In this document: positions 11,911-21,500 of the stretch, in pieces
Layout of the letters: each line of letters begins with the position of its first letter
Position numbering within the stretch: position 1 is the stretch's first letter
Assembly (NCBI RefSeq): GCF_900186985.1
Contig: NZ_LT906447.1
Span: 372,001-436,000 of the forward strand
Source of the DNA: Staphylococcus piscifermentans
GTDB taxonomy: Bacteria; Bacillota; Bacilli; Staphylococcales; Staphylococcaceae
Direction of reading: 5' to 3'
Length of the DNA: 64,000 nucleotides
The notes under the pieces: model-generated
The model's input: only the letters and a program-made list of their open reading frames with translations
What the model was told of the DNA's origin: nothing
Database searches by the model: none
Made by a program: the position numbers and the translations under genes

Positions 11911-13434
11911 GTGACAATTTACAATATTAATTTCGGTATTGGCTGGGCGAGCAGCGGCGTAGAATATGCGCAAGCGTATCGTGCTAAGCTCTTAAGAAAT
12001 TTTAAACATCCATTAAAATTTGTATTTATTGATTTGATTCAAAATGAAAATATTCAAACGTATACCGAAAATATGGGCTTTCAAGATGATGAAGTCATTT
12101 GGTTGTATCAGTACTTTTCAGATATTCCTATAGCGCCGACAACTTATACTGTCGACGATTTATTAGATACTGTTCAGAATCAAGTTGCGCGTACAGAACA
12201 AGCTGGCGCCGTACGTCGATTATTTATGCCGGGTAATCAAAACTTTATTACTTGTTATTTGAAGGATGCAGAAGGTGATATTGTCAATCGGGCTGAGTTT
12301 GTGGTGAATGGCAATTTGATTCGTAAAGACTTCTATTCGTATACACGCATCTATTCCGAATTTTATGCTCCTTTTGAACAACGCGCTAAAGTTTATCTGC
12401 GCCAATTCTACAATCAAGATGGTTCGATTGCCTATCAAGAATTTATTGATGGCGACCGCCATATGTATAGCTTTAAAGATGCTAAGTTTTATAGTAAAGA
12501 GGCCTTTGTCGCTTACTTTATGGAACAATTAGACCTTACTGCAGATGATGTGGTGATTCTTGATCGCGCTTCTCATGAGTTGCACATCGGTCAGGCAATC
12601 TTACAACATAAAGGGGACAGTAAACTAGGCGTAGTGGTGCATGCAGAACACTTTAGTGAAGGCAGCACCAATGACGAAACGATTTTGTGGAACAATTATT
12701 ATGAATACCAATTTAGAAATGCACCTGAATTTGATTTCTTTATTACAGCTACCGATCTACAAAATGAAATTTTAACCCAGCAAATGCAATATTATCAAGA
12801 TCACACACCTAACATCCATACGATACCAGTCGGCAGTTTGCATGAATTAAGCTATCCTGAAAAAGGAGAGACACGCCATCCTTACTCGATTATCAGTGCC
12901 TCACGCCTCGCTTCGGAAAAGCATGTTGATTGGTTGATTCGTGGTGTCGTTAAAACTAAAGCAGTGCTGCCCGAAATTACCTTTGATATTTATGGTGAAG
13001 GCGGTGAACGCACTGCCTTGCAAGACTTGATTCAAGAATTAGGAGCAGAAGATTATATCCACTTACACGGGCATGTCAACTTGGCTCAAATCTATCCTCG
13101 CTATGATTTATTTGTTTCTGGGTCAACGAGTGAAGGTTTCGGCTTAACCTTGATGGAAGCTATTGGTGCAGGCTTAGGAATGATTGGATTCGATGTCAAA
13201 TATGGTAATCCGACATTTATTGAACATGGAGAAAATGGTTATTTGATCCCTATTGATTTGAAACAAGATCGCTTAGATGAAATTACAGACCGGATTGCGT
13301 CACGTATCGTGGATTATTTCCAAGGAAATACTGAAGCGTTTCATGAGAAGTCGTATGAGATTGCAGAGGCATTTAAAACAGCGCACATTCAAGAAAAATG
13401 GCGCAACTTGATAGGAGAGGTGCTCAATGATTAA
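11911..13434 (+). CDS. gtfA: SRR glycoprotein O-GlcNAc transferase catalytic subunit GtfA
   Basis: Transfers GlcNAc from UDP-GlcNAc to serines of the adhesin in the cytoplasm, together with GtfB. The 507-residue product has the N-terminal half with the extended beta-sheet insert typical of GtfA. The GT4 C-terminal half has an E-x7-E motif at Glu408 and Glu416 (SEGFGLTLMEA). It starts with GTG at 11911 after a strong GGGGGAAG ribosome site. Its end overlaps gtfB by eight bases, fitting an obligate heteromeric pair. Confidence 0.94.
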   Translation: MTIYNINFGIGWASSGVEYAQAYRAKLLRNFKHPLKFVFIDLIQNENIQTYTENMGFQDDEVIWLYQYFSDIPIAPTTYTVDDLLDTVQNQVARTEQAGAVRRLFMPGNQNFITCYLKDAEGDIVNRAEFVVNGNLIRKDFYSYTRIYSEFYAPFEQRAKVYLRQFYNQDGSIAYQEFIDGDRHMYSFKDAKFYSKEAFVAYFMEQLDLTADDVVILDRASHELHIGQAILQHKGDSKLGVVVHAEHFSEGSTNDETILWNNYYEYQFRNAPEFDFFITATDLQNEILTQQMQYYQDHTPNIHTIPVGSLHELSYPEKGETRHPYSIISASRLASEKHVDWLIRGVVKTKAVLPEITFDIYGEGGERTALQDLIQELGAEDYIHLHGHVNLAQIYPRYDLFVSGSTSEGFGLTLMEAIGAGLGMIGFDVKYGNPTFIEHGENGYLIPIDLKQDRLDEITDRIASRIVDYFQGNTEAFHEKSYEIAEAFKTAHIQEKWRNLIGEVLND

Positions 13435-14779
13435 TCTGTTCGAACGTTTTAATCAACCGACTGAAACACTGTATCATTCAATGTTAGAAGCTGGGTTGGA
13501 CCATTTAACAGTCGTATTAAATGATGATGGTTTTTTACCAGAAGCAGTGACTTCGCCTTATCGTTTTTTTGCGGAAAATGAAATCAAAGACAGTGATCAC
13601 CCATTATACTTTAATGAAATAGAAATTCCACGGTTCTGGAATATTGAAGGCGATAATAATCAAGCGGTCATTAAAGATATGGGAGAAGTACGCGGTAAGA
13701 TTCACTATCAACCTAATTACAAACAGCGTATTGTCAGTAACGTGGAGTGGTTAGATCCGCAAGGCTTTGTCCGCTACCGTGACCATTATGATCAGTTTGG
13801 AATACGTTTTGCCCAAACCACTTATGATTTACGGGGTGTCGCGATTTTGAAAGAATATTTCACACGTGAAGGAGAACCGCTGATTTATGTCAATTACACT
13901 ACCTCCAATTATGTACTGACTTGGCATGGAAAGGATTACTTCTTTGAAACGGAAGTAGACTTCATTGTCTTTTATTTAGAAATCATGGGAATAGATTTAG
14001 ACAGCTTTGTGATTAATCATCTAGGTACACCTTTATCAGTAGTTTATAATTTAGGCGCTGAAGGCCACGATTATGTAGTATGGCAAGAGCGTATTGATGT
14101 GAATGCTGCATTGCCGGGGAATATGCGGTTAGTTTTAAATGAAGGTGATGCCAATCGTTCGTCCCGTGATTTCACCTTGATCGTACCAGAACGTCAAGAA
14201 TATGACCGGATTGTTGGAAAAGTAGGAGATGCTGAAAGGGAGAAGATGGAGTTAGGAGGCTATATCTATCCCTTCGCACGCCACAACCAATTTACTTCTA
14301 ACATTTTGACGATGACCAATTCGGATCAAATCGAGAATTTAGAAGAGATTGTGAAACTCAGTCCGCATTTGAAATTTCATATTGGGGCTTTGACTGAAAT
14401 GTCTTCGGAATTGTTGGCAATGGAACGCTATGACAATGTAAAACTCTATCCATCGTTGGAACGCGAAACGGTGAAGAAGTTGTATAATGATTGTGATATT
14501 TATTTAGATATTAACTCAGGTAATGAAATCTTAGATGCAGTTCGTCGTGCCTTCTTAGCGGATATGTTAATCTTCGCTTATCAGGAAACAGCGCATAATT
14601 TAAAATATGTTAATGATAGTGCAGAGGGGACCGTGCATAAGACTGCAGATTATCGCGAATTGATGCATCAACTGCACCAGACTATAGATAATCATGGAAA
14701 ATGGCGGACGTTATTGAAACGTCAAAAACAACAAGCGAATGTTGTAGATGTTCAAACGTTCAAACAGTTATTTCAGTGA
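13427..14779 (+). CDS. gtfB: SRR glycoprotein glycosyltransferase stabilising subunit GtfB
   Basis: The non-catalytic partner of GtfA. It holds the unmodified adhesin and stabilises GtfA. The 450-residue product has the same general layout as GtfA but no clear E-x7-E donor-site motif, as expected for GtfB. It begins at ATG 13427, with GGAGAGG inside the end of gtfA. It is the last gene of the accessory Sec run, and no further glycosyltransferase follows, as in the minimal S. aureus type. No own terminator is seen; the next strong one on this strand is at 14885. Confidence 0.92.
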   Translation: MINLFERFNQPTETLYHSMLEAGLDHLTVVLNDDGFLPEAVTSPYRFFAENEIKDSDHPLYFNEIEIPRFWNIEGDNNQAVIKDMGEVRGKIHYQPNYKQRIVSNVEWLDPQGFVRYRDHYDQFGIRFAQTTYDLRGVAILKEYFTREGEPLIYVNYTTSNYVLTWHGKDYFFETEVDFIVFYLEIMGIDLDSFVINHLGTPLSVVYNLGAEGHDYVVWQERIDVNAALPGNMRLVLNEGDANRSSRDFTLIVPERQEYDRIVGKVGDAEREKMELGGYIYPFARHNQFTSNILTMTNSDQIENLEEIVKLSPHLKFHIGALTEMSSELLAMERYDNVKLYPSLERETVKKLYNDCDIYLDINSGNEILDAVRRAFLADMLIFAYQETAHNLKYVNDSAEGTVHKTADYRELMHQLHQTIDNHGKWRTLLKRQKQQANVVDVQTFKQLFQ

Positions 14780-14822
14780 TGGTGGATTAAGATATTAAAC
14801 ACTATATAATCAAGATATAATT

Positions 14823-14852
14823 TTGCATTTTTCTATACTCTAGTGTTATAAT
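14823..14852 (+). promoter_or_regulatory. Promoter of the type I antitoxin RNA
   Basis: TTGCAT at 14823-14828 and TATAAT at 14847-14852 with an 18-bp spacer. The expected start at about 14859 leaves a transcript of about 62 bases up to the terminator at 14885-14921, the size of Fst/PepA1-type antitoxin RNAs. Confidence 0.7.
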
Positions 14853-14858
14853 TTGATT

Positions 14859-14921
14859 AACAAGGAATCTAGTATAGATGCACCAATCCCCTCACTATTG
14901 CGAGTAGTGAGGGGATTTTTG
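14859..14921 (+). ncRNA. Antisense antitoxin RNA of a type I toxin-antitoxin pair
   Basis: A short untranslated RNA on the plus strand. Its 5' part (14859-14884, beginning AACAAGGAATCTAG) resembles the plus strand at 15019-15047, which covers the toxin's start codon and ribosome site. The RNA can therefore pair with that region of the toxin mRNA and block translation, as RNA II does for Fst and SprA1-AS does for PepA1. The 3' part is a perfect 13-bp hairpin (14885-14897 with 14905-14917) and a T run. The toxin mRNA comes from the opposite strand and probably runs into the same hairpin. Inferred from layout and complementarity; no expression data. Confidence 0.75.
14885..14921. terminator. Shared hairpin terminator of antitoxin RNA and toxin mRNA
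   Basis: AATCCCCTCACTA and TAGTGAGGGGATT pair perfectly around a seven-base loop, and a T run follows on the plus strand. A near-identical hairpin occurs at 15231-15266. Confidence 0.85.
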
Positions 14922-14940
14922 TAAGTGTGGCTAGGGTCGT

Positions 14941-15036
14941 CTATTTATTATTGCGATTACGTAGCCAATGCGTAAATAACGCAATAATACAACCACTGAT
15001 GACTGTGGCCGTGATGTGAACAAGGAATTCTAGCAT
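14941..15036 (-). CDS. Type I toxin, PepA1/Fst-like membrane peptide (31 aa)
   Basis: A 31-residue peptide starting MLEFLVHITATVISG, with one hydrophobic membrane helix and a basic, polar tail (RNRNNK). The V-H-I...V-I-S-G-C-I-I-A-L-F pattern matches staphylococcal PepA1 and the Fst family, peptides that insert in the membrane and kill or arrest the cell when their antisense RNA is lost. A very strong ribosome site (GAGAGGAGGTG) precedes the ATG at 15036. In the mRNA, GGTCGTCTA near the 5' end can pair with TAGACGACC, which includes the stop codon. A leader helix (CTCTC...GAGAG) can cover part of the ribosome site. Both fit a translation-inactive form. The gene is easily missed because it is so short. 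Confidence 0.85.
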   Translation of the reverse strand: MLEFLVHITATVISGCIIALFTHWLRNRNNK

Positions 15037-15093
15037 AAAACAGCACCTCCTCTCTGCGTTCGTATTGACGCCTGAGAGATAGACGACCTTTAT

Positions 15094-15122
15094 ATTATAC
15101 CATCAGTAAAGATAGATTATAA
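15094..15122 (-). promoter_or_regulatory. Probable toxin promoter
   Basis: On the minus strand TATAAT (15099-15094) lies about 60 bases before the toxin start codon, with only a weak -35 (TTATAA) 17 bases upstream. A start just after it puts GGTCGTCTA (15088-15080) at the extreme 5' end of the mRNA. Confidence 0.5.
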
Positions 15123-15165
15123 TATTAAACACAGTATGTTCACAGACGCTGCCAAAAATCGAATT

Positions 15166-15266
15166 TTGCATTTCTGTATACTTTAGTGTTATATTTTAGT
15201 TAACAAGAGCTTCGTGCATTATATGCACCAAATCCCCTCACTATTGCAGTAGTGAGGGGATTTTTT
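15166..15266 (+). ncRNA. Second antitoxin-like RNA gene without an adjacent toxin
   Basis: A diverged copy of the antitoxin cassette. TTGCAT (15166-15171), an 18-bp spacer and TATATT (15190-15195) form the promoter. A start near 15202 again begins AACAAG and a GCACC block follows. The perfect hairpin AATCCCCTCACTA/TAGTGAGGGGATT (15231-15262) ends in a T run. The upstream ATATTAAACAC block is also shared with the first copy. No toxin-like frame lies to its right on the minus strand, so it is either a relic of a lost toxin gene or a regulator of a toxin elsewhere. Confidence 0.65.
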
Positions 15267-15297
15267 AGGTGTAGCCATGGTGTGAGAGTGTGCGTAA

Positions 15298-15630
15298 CTG
15301 TCTAGGCTGCCACTCATCGCCTATACAAATCAAGGGCGAAGTGTCTAAGCTGCCACTCATCGCCTATACAAATCAAGGGCGAAGTGTCTAAGCTGCCACT
15401 CATCGCCTATACAGATCAGGGCCGAAGTGTCTAAGCTGCCACTCATCGCCTATACAGATTGGGGCAAAAATGTATAGGCTCGCACTCACTGCTTATACAG
15501 ATAGGGGTCAAAGTGTCTAGGCTGTCACTCGCTGCTTATACAGATCAAGGCCGAAGTGTCTAAGCTGCCACTCATCGCCTATACAGATAGGGGTCAAAGT
15601 GTCTAGGCCCGCACTCGCTGCTTATACAGT
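15298..15630. repeat. 43-bp tandem repeat, about eight units
   Basis: Units begin at 15298, 15341, 15384, 15427, 15470, 15513, 15556 and 15599, each exactly 43 bp, the last one partial. Two subtypes occur, one with AAGCTGCCACTCATCGCC and one with a GCACTCACTGC core. Each unit carries inverted arms of the form TGT-TA-GC and GC-TATACA. In the unit at 15470 they pair over nine positions with one wobble. There is no open frame. With the cassettes to the left, it fills the 900-bp gap between gtfB and the DNA glycosylase. Confidence 0.92.
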
Positions 15631-15684
15631 TTCCCCTCTCCCCGCTAATTAGCTATAACCTATATAAGGCATTTCAATTACATT

Positions 15685-16704
15685 TTACATATTCCATAAA
15701 TTAACGACTGCATAACTGCGTAAAGGACGCCAAGCTTCAGAGGCGGTTAATCGTGCTTTAGGTGTGTCGTAGTTCGGCATTGCATTTTTAATACCGATAT
15801 CAGTTTCTAGAAAACTGTCGGTGTAACCCAGTGCACGCATGCCGATATATTGTGCCGTCCAGTCACCTATGCCTTTGATTGCTAAGAGTTGTCGCATCTC
15901 AGCTTCAGCAGCTTGCATCTGAGCGATGTGAGAAGCTGAAGAAAGGTCAGCTCCAACGCCTTTTACTAAAGGATTCAAGTGAATTTGCCCTTCAATAAGA
16001 GCCTCAGCTAAAGCAGCTATAGTATTGGAACGCCGTCCGGTAATGCCTAAGGGACCTAATATATCTGAAATAGGAATCTCGCTATGCATTAATTGCACGA
16101 ATGATTCAGGAATAGGAAACAATGTATCTAAGTCTTCGATTCCCGTGTCAAAGGGTGTACCTAATGCACGTACTAAACGGCCAGAAAGGGTAGTGGCTGC
16201 TTTAACGGTAATCTGTTGACCTAAGATTGCACGTACTCCTAATTCAAATCCATTAAAGGCGCCGGGTACACGTAACCCTTGAGTAACCCACTGCTCATTT
16301 AAAGTTGTAGTGATAATTTCTGGATTAACGTCTAAATCAAATAAATGCCGTAATCTCTGGACAACTTCACGCCATTCAGGTATTAAACTTGCACTCATCT
16401 CTACCGTGAGTGCGTTGCTCTCCAAGTTTTCTTTTACCCGAAGCCAGCCCTTTACAGTTCTATGTGAAAAGGGAGGACGCAGCAAGACGGTACGTGCGTA
16501 ATGGTGATCTTGGACGGTTTCTACGCCTGGAATAGCCCGCTTGCCTAAGTAATCTATTATAGCAGACCAGATGTAGGGTGGTTGGTAGTATAAGTTGAAG
16601 TGCAAGGATTGCTGGTACCAACTGGTATCGACGGGTGCAGTGGTCCAAGTATTTGTGTTTAAGTTTTCTTTAAAGGTACGGATAAATAACTGTTTAAATT
16701 GCAT
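15685..16704 (-). CDS. DNA-3-methyladenine glycosylase, AlkA type
   Basis: Base-excision repair enzyme removing alkylated purines from DNA. The 339-residue product has an AlkA-like N-terminal domain and a C-terminal helix-hairpin-helix/GPD domain. The hairpin is seen in LLAIKGIGDWTAQY, and the catalytic Asp in LETDIGIK at about residue 302. It is a little longer than E. coli AlkA. I start at ATG 16704 because AAGGAG lies eight bases before it; a GTG nine bases earlier overlaps that site. It stands alone, facing the gtfB region. AlkA-like is firm; the exact substrate range is not visible. Confidence 0.88.
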   Translation of the reverse strand: MQFKQLFIRTFKENLNTNTWTTAPVDTSWYQQSLHFNLYYQPPYIWSAIIDYLGKRAIPGVETVQDHHYARTVLLRPPFSHRTVKGWLRVKENLESNALTVEMSASLIPEWREVVQRLRHLFDLDVNPEIITTTLNEQWVTQGLRVPGAFNGFELGVRAILGQQITVKAATTLSGRLVRALGTPFDTGIEDLDTLFPIPESFVQLMHSEIPISDILGPLGITGRRSNTIAALAEALIEGQIHLNPLVKGVGADLSSASHIAQMQAAEAEMRQLLAIKGIGDWTAQYIGMRALGYTDSFLETDIGIKNAMPNYDTPKARLTASEAWRPLRSYAVVNLWNM

Positions 16705-16837
16705 CGATTTCACTCCTTATTATTTCTTACCCGATTTAAGCAACCCCCTTGAAATCTCTATGGAAAAATTTTAAGGTAGAGACTGTCGGTGTTGAATTAT
16801 CATCAATTTGCAAAATGAAACACTGTCACAAGAGCAT

Positions 16838-16927
16838 GGAGAAGTACCCAAGCACGGCTGAAGGGATCGGTCTCGAAAACCGACAGGAGCTTAACGGCTC
16901 GCGGGGGTTCAAATCCCTTCTTCTCCG
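16838..16927 (+). tRNA. tRNA-Ser(CGA)
   Basis: A 90-base class II tRNA. The acceptor arm GGAGAAG pairs with CTTCTCC, then comes discriminator G. The anticodon stem TCGGT/ACCGA encloses loop CTCGAAA, giving anticodon CGA (codon UCG). A long variable arm (GGAGC...GCTC) and a T arm with TTCAAAT complete it. CCA is not encoded. Confidence 0.95.
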
Positions 16928-16934
16928 TTGAATA

Positions 16935-16970
16935 AAGTACACTGGATATAGAAGGCCAGTGTGCTTTTTT
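16935..16970 (+). terminator. Terminator of tRNA-Ser(CGA)
   Basis: AAAGTACACTGG pairs with CCAGTGTGCTTT and is followed by a T run. Confidence 0.85.
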
Positions 16971-17105
16971 ATTTTTTTCATAAATTAATTGCTAGCCCTC
17001 AACAATTTCGTTAAGCTTAGTAAGAATAGAGATGTTTATAATTTTCAGTCTTAAAATGTATAAATATATTATAGCTCTATATCTGAAAATAAGGGGATGG
17101 GAAAG

Positions 17106-18302
17106 ATGAAGCGCATGTTGACAGTTGTAGCAGCGAGTACATTGATTCTGACTGCTTGTGGCAGTAATGATTCGACATCAGAAGATAAACACAATAAACA
17201 ATCTGCCAACCACAAACAATCCGAACAGCAAAAAGATAAAATTAAATATCCAAAAGATGGTGTGAAAGGTATTTATGTTACACCTGGTTCATTGCAAGGA
17301 GAAAAATTTGATGAATTGATTAAATTTATCAATGAAACAGAATTGAATGCTATGGTTATTGATGTTAAAGATGACAGCGGTAATATTACGATGGATTTAA
17401 ATTCAGATAATAAGCTGATTCAGAAAAATACAACTGAAATGGTAAATCTGAAAAACCTGATGAAAACTTTGAAGAAGAATAACATTTATCCGATTGCACG
17501 TGTAGTAACATTCAAGGATTCACGTTTAGCTGAGGAACATCCTGAGTGGTCTTTTAAAGAGCAAAATGGTCAAGTTTGGGAAAGTGACGGTGGGGATAAA
17601 TTCTTAAATCCGTTCAGCAAGCAGGTATGGAATTATGATATTGATGTAGCGAAGGCAGCGGCTAAAGCAGGTTTCAGAGAAGTACAATTTGATTACGTGC
17701 GCTTCCCGGAAGGCTTCGAAAATATGGATAAGCATTTGAAATATACCAATGGCAATTATAAAGGCGACGATATGAATCATACGCAGCAACGTGTCGATAC
17801 GATTTCTAACTTCTTGAAGACTGCACGTAAAGAAATCCATCCACTTGATGCGCAAATTTCTGCGGATGTCTTCGGTTATTCTGCGACAGTTGAAGAAGCG
17901 CCTGGTATAGGGCAAAGTTTCCCTAAGATTGCTGAGAATGTAGATGTAATATCTTCGATGATTTATCCTTCTCACTGGAATCCAGGCGACTTCGGTATTG
18001 AACACCCTGACTTAGAACCGTATAAAACAGTAGATAATTATTTGGATAAAGAAGAAGCGGTATTGAAAAAAACTGGAAAGCATCATCCTAAAACGCGTCC
18101 TTGGCTGCAAGATTTCACTGCAAGCTATCTAGGTGAGGGGAATTATAAAGAATATGATTCCAAAGAAGTTTCCGAACAAATTCAAGCTTTGCGCGATCAT
18201 GGAGTTCATGAATTCTTGTTGTGGGATGCTTCTGGAGATTACACTAAAGGTGTAGATTATACGCCCGATAAAAGTAAAAAGCAAAGTGATAAATCACAAT
18301 AA
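17106..18302 (+). CDS. Lipoprotein with putative glycoside hydrolase domain (DUF4015 type)
   Basis: A membrane-anchored extracellular lipoprotein of 398 residues. The signal peptide MKRMLTVVAAST ends in the lipobox LTAC. A charged linker of about 35 residues (N, K, Q, H) follows, then one domain to about residue 385 that begins KGIYVTPGSLQGEKFDELI. This resembles the putative glycosidase family with a TIM-barrel fold (PF13200, DUF4015), with conserved VIDVKDDSG, FDYVRFPEG and LWDASGDY stretches. The substrate is unknown; cell-wall or exopolysaccharide sugar is a guess. I start at ATG 17106, since AAGGGG directly abuts the ATG at 17097. A terminator follows, so it is a single-gene unit. Confidence 0.85.
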   Translation: MKRMLTVVAASTLILTACGSNDSTSEDKHNKQSANHKQSEQQKDKIKYPKDGVKGIYVTPGSLQGEKFDELIKFINETELNAMVIDVKDDSGNITMDLNSDNKLIQKNTTEMVNLKNLMKTLKKNNIYPIARVVTFKDSRLAEEHPEWSFKEQNGQVWESDGGDKFLNPFSKQVWNYDIDVAKAAAKAGFREVQFDYVRFPEGFENMDKHLKYTNGNYKGDDMNHTQQRVDTISNFLKTARKEIHPLDAQISADVFGYSATVEEAPGIGQSFPKIAENVDVISSMIYPSHWNPGDFGIEHPDLEPYKTVDNYLDKEEAVLKKTGKHHPKTRPWLQDFTASYLGEGNYKEYDSKEVSEQIQALRDHGVHEFLLWDASGDYTKGVDYTPDKSKKQSDKSQ

Positions 18303-18311
18303 TAGTTATAG

Positions 18312-18341
18312 ACTGAGCCTTTGTTTGAGGTTCAGTTTTTT
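18312..18341 (+). terminator. Terminator after the lipoprotein gene
   Basis: ACTGAGCCT pairs with AGGTTCAGT with one wobble around a short loop, then a T run. The remaining 245 bp before the next gene are AT-rich without a convincing small gene; an extended -10 (TG-T-TACAAT, 18492-18500) is the best promoter candidate there. Confidence 0.8.
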
Positions 18342-18587
18342 GTTGTCTAAAAGTTGGAAAATAAATCTAGTTTTATAAAAAGAGTTTTACAAAATTTGGG
18401 AGTAGATAAAGCGTAAAGACAATGTTAAAGCTAAAAATATTATAAATTTTAGAGAAAATTAAGTGTTACTATACATTTAACCTCAAAACTTTGTTACAAT
18501 GGTTTCGTGCGACTATATATAGAAAAATATTTACTTTATCATAAAATAAAGTAGCGTGGTACAACTTAGAAAACATGGAGGACACCA

Positions 18588-21500
18588 ATGAAATCACGTA
18601 ATAACAAACGTCTAGACTTCTTGCCGAATATTCACAATAAGTATTCTATACGTAAATTCACTGTAGGTACGGCGTCAATTTTGTTAGGTACAACTTTGAT
18701 ATTCGGTTTGAATCAAGATGCAGATGCTGCAGAAAATGAGAACAATGCTGAAGCGACACAAACTTCGAACGTCTCTAATGATGCCATTTCGAATAATCAA
18801 ACATCTGCGACTGAGGAAGACGTATCAGAACAACTTGTCAAAGAGCAACCTAGCACACAAACAACAACAGCTTCTGAACCTGCAAATGCACAAGTATCTG
18901 AAGCTCAAACAAGTACAAATTCCACAGAGCCGCATGTAGGAAAAGAGAAAGAAGAGGAAGCTGTTTCTGTTGAAAACATCAGAAATACAGTCTCTGAAAA
19001 CAAAGAGAACGAGCAACATAACACAAATACTGACCCAGCAAAACAGGAAGCGACACCACAAACAGCTGAACAATCTTCAGAACCGACGCGTTTAAATTTA
19101 AATAACGTATCAGAAAACCCTGTAGATTTTGCAGAAATAAATAATGGCGCAAAAGCTCCTGTAGAATTTGTTCATCAATATGGACAGTCAGCGAACAAAG
19201 AAGAATTCGTTCGTCAACAACTTGCTGAAAATTATAATTCAGAGGATATAGAAGGCATCTTGAGTAAACTGCATGTAGATTATAATACTATATCAGCAGA
19301 AGATTTATTCCAAGATATTTTACGAGCAGGTATTGAATATGCAAATGAGCAAACATCTAAATACACTGTTTATGCAGTACGTTCTATGCCGGATGACGCC
19401 ACATTCTCAACTAGATCTATAGATGATATAGAACCTACCGTTTATCCTATCGGAAATCCAAATACAACTTCTAACGTAAAACTTCCTAAAAACGGAACTT
19501 CTGCAGAAATAATTGGGGCATTAAAAACAGATATTAGTGTACCTGCTTCTGGGATTACTGTAACAGGGAACGGTAAAACTTATGCTGGTCAAAAACCAGC
19601 CCATTACACATTTAATGTAACGCCAGACAAGCAACATAACGTTGTAAAAGTTACTGTTAAATATTACGCAACAGCTGGTACAGGCGATCACTATGCAGAT
19701 ATGGGTGGCTTAAAACTTGGAAGCGGTTATATCAAAATTGATTCAATACAATATAACTTTATACAATTAGGAACAGGCACTAGAGGTGGTAAACCAGTAG
19801 TTATTACTAGCTCGATGAAACCGGGATTAGTGAAACCGGGTTACCCAGAAGGTTTTGCTATGGATAATAGACCAGCTCTTACGGATACAATGATTCAAAA
19901 TGGTGGATATGGACTTTTAGAGTTTAGTCTTCCTGTGAAAGATTGGGATGGAGATCTTAGTATCGAGGCGTTCCCGATGATGTATTCACAAACTACGCCA
20001 TATGCTCATCCCGTTAATCCATTTTCTACTGAAAACTATTTTAATGATAAAGGGCAAGTTATTTTAGATGTAAATCCAGATGTAAATATCAAACAAACTG
20101 TTAAAAAAGTGACAGAACCTATTCCTTTTGACGTTGAGTACATTAATACTAAAGATTTAGATGCAGGGCAGCAACGAGTTAAAACAGAAGGACATCCTGG
20201 TACTAAAGAATTTACACGAAGCGATATAACTTATAAAGACGTTTTAATTAGCAGAGCACAAGACGATGAAAAAATAACAGAACAACCTGTTAACAAAATT
20301 GTGGAGTTAGGTATTGGAAATATTGAGGTTAGTATACCGTTAGAACCGCCTGTTATAGACCCTCAACTTTCCGGAGCACAAACTATTACGGGTTCAACTG
20401 AGCCGTTTGCTGCCGTAGATATTAAAGTAGGTAATCAAACTTATCATACAACAGCAGATAATAATGGAGACTTTTCTCAAAATTTAGATACTCCTTTGAA
20501 AGAAGCAGACAGAATTTCTGCTATTGCTAGAAAAGATGGAAAAACTAGTAAACCAGGTAAAGAAATCGTACCTAGAGATGGACGACCAGTTGAGTTGGAA
20601 ACAACAACTACACGCGGTAATAATCTGGGCAAACCAGGCACTTGGGTAACACTTACTGATAAATCGAATGGCAAAGAAATTAGTCGTTTCTTCGTGCCAG
20701 ATGGGGAAGCTGGAGCACAAGGTGTGAAGGGTGACAAAGGAGATAAAGGAGAACGTGGTGACAAAGGTCCCCGAGGAGAAAAAGGACGAGACGGAGATGA
20801 TGGTGAAAAAGGAGACCCAGGTGAACAAGGACCAGCAGGAACTTCAGTATACATTGCTGGTACTAATGCTATGCCGAATGGCAATATTCAAGTTAATTTT
20901 AGTGATGGGACCGATATCGTTGTTCCTAAAGGAGATAAAGGTGATCAAGGCGAAAAAGGTTCAAAAGGTGACGCATTAAAAATTACAAAAATAGAAGACT
21001 TACCTAATGGAGATAAAAAATTAACATTTAGTGATGGAAAAAGCACTACTATTCCAAAAGGAAATAAAGGAGAAGACGGTAAATCAGTAAAAGTCCAGGG
21101 TTACAGAATTACTCCAACAGGTTCTGTGGTAACTTTTACTGATGGTGCAGAAGTCACAGTTCCAATGGGACCAAAAGGCGACAAAGGTGATACGGGAGCG
21201 ACAGGCGCTCAAGGTCCTAAAGGTGATACGGGAGCGCAGGGACCAAAAGGAGATCTCGGAGACACTGGAGCCCAAGGTCCACGTGGAGAACAAGGCCCTA
21301 AGGGTGATAAAGGAGACACTGGAGCAGCTGGTAAAGATGCCAAACCATTAACGGTTACTGGTGAAAGCAAAGACGCAGCAGGCAACACAGTCGTTAACTT
21401 CAGCGATGGTTCACATGTCACAATTTCAAAAGGAGACAAAGGCGACCGTGGTGAAACTGGTGCTGCTGGCGCTCAAGGTGCTAAAGGTGAAACTGGAGCA

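Noticed and set aside
15298..15630. CRISPR array
   Set aside because: The 43-bp units are contiguous with no unique spacers between them, and no cas genes are present.
16749..16931. 60-codon frame on the plus strand
   Set aside because: It runs across tRNA-Ser(CGA) and has no ribosome site.
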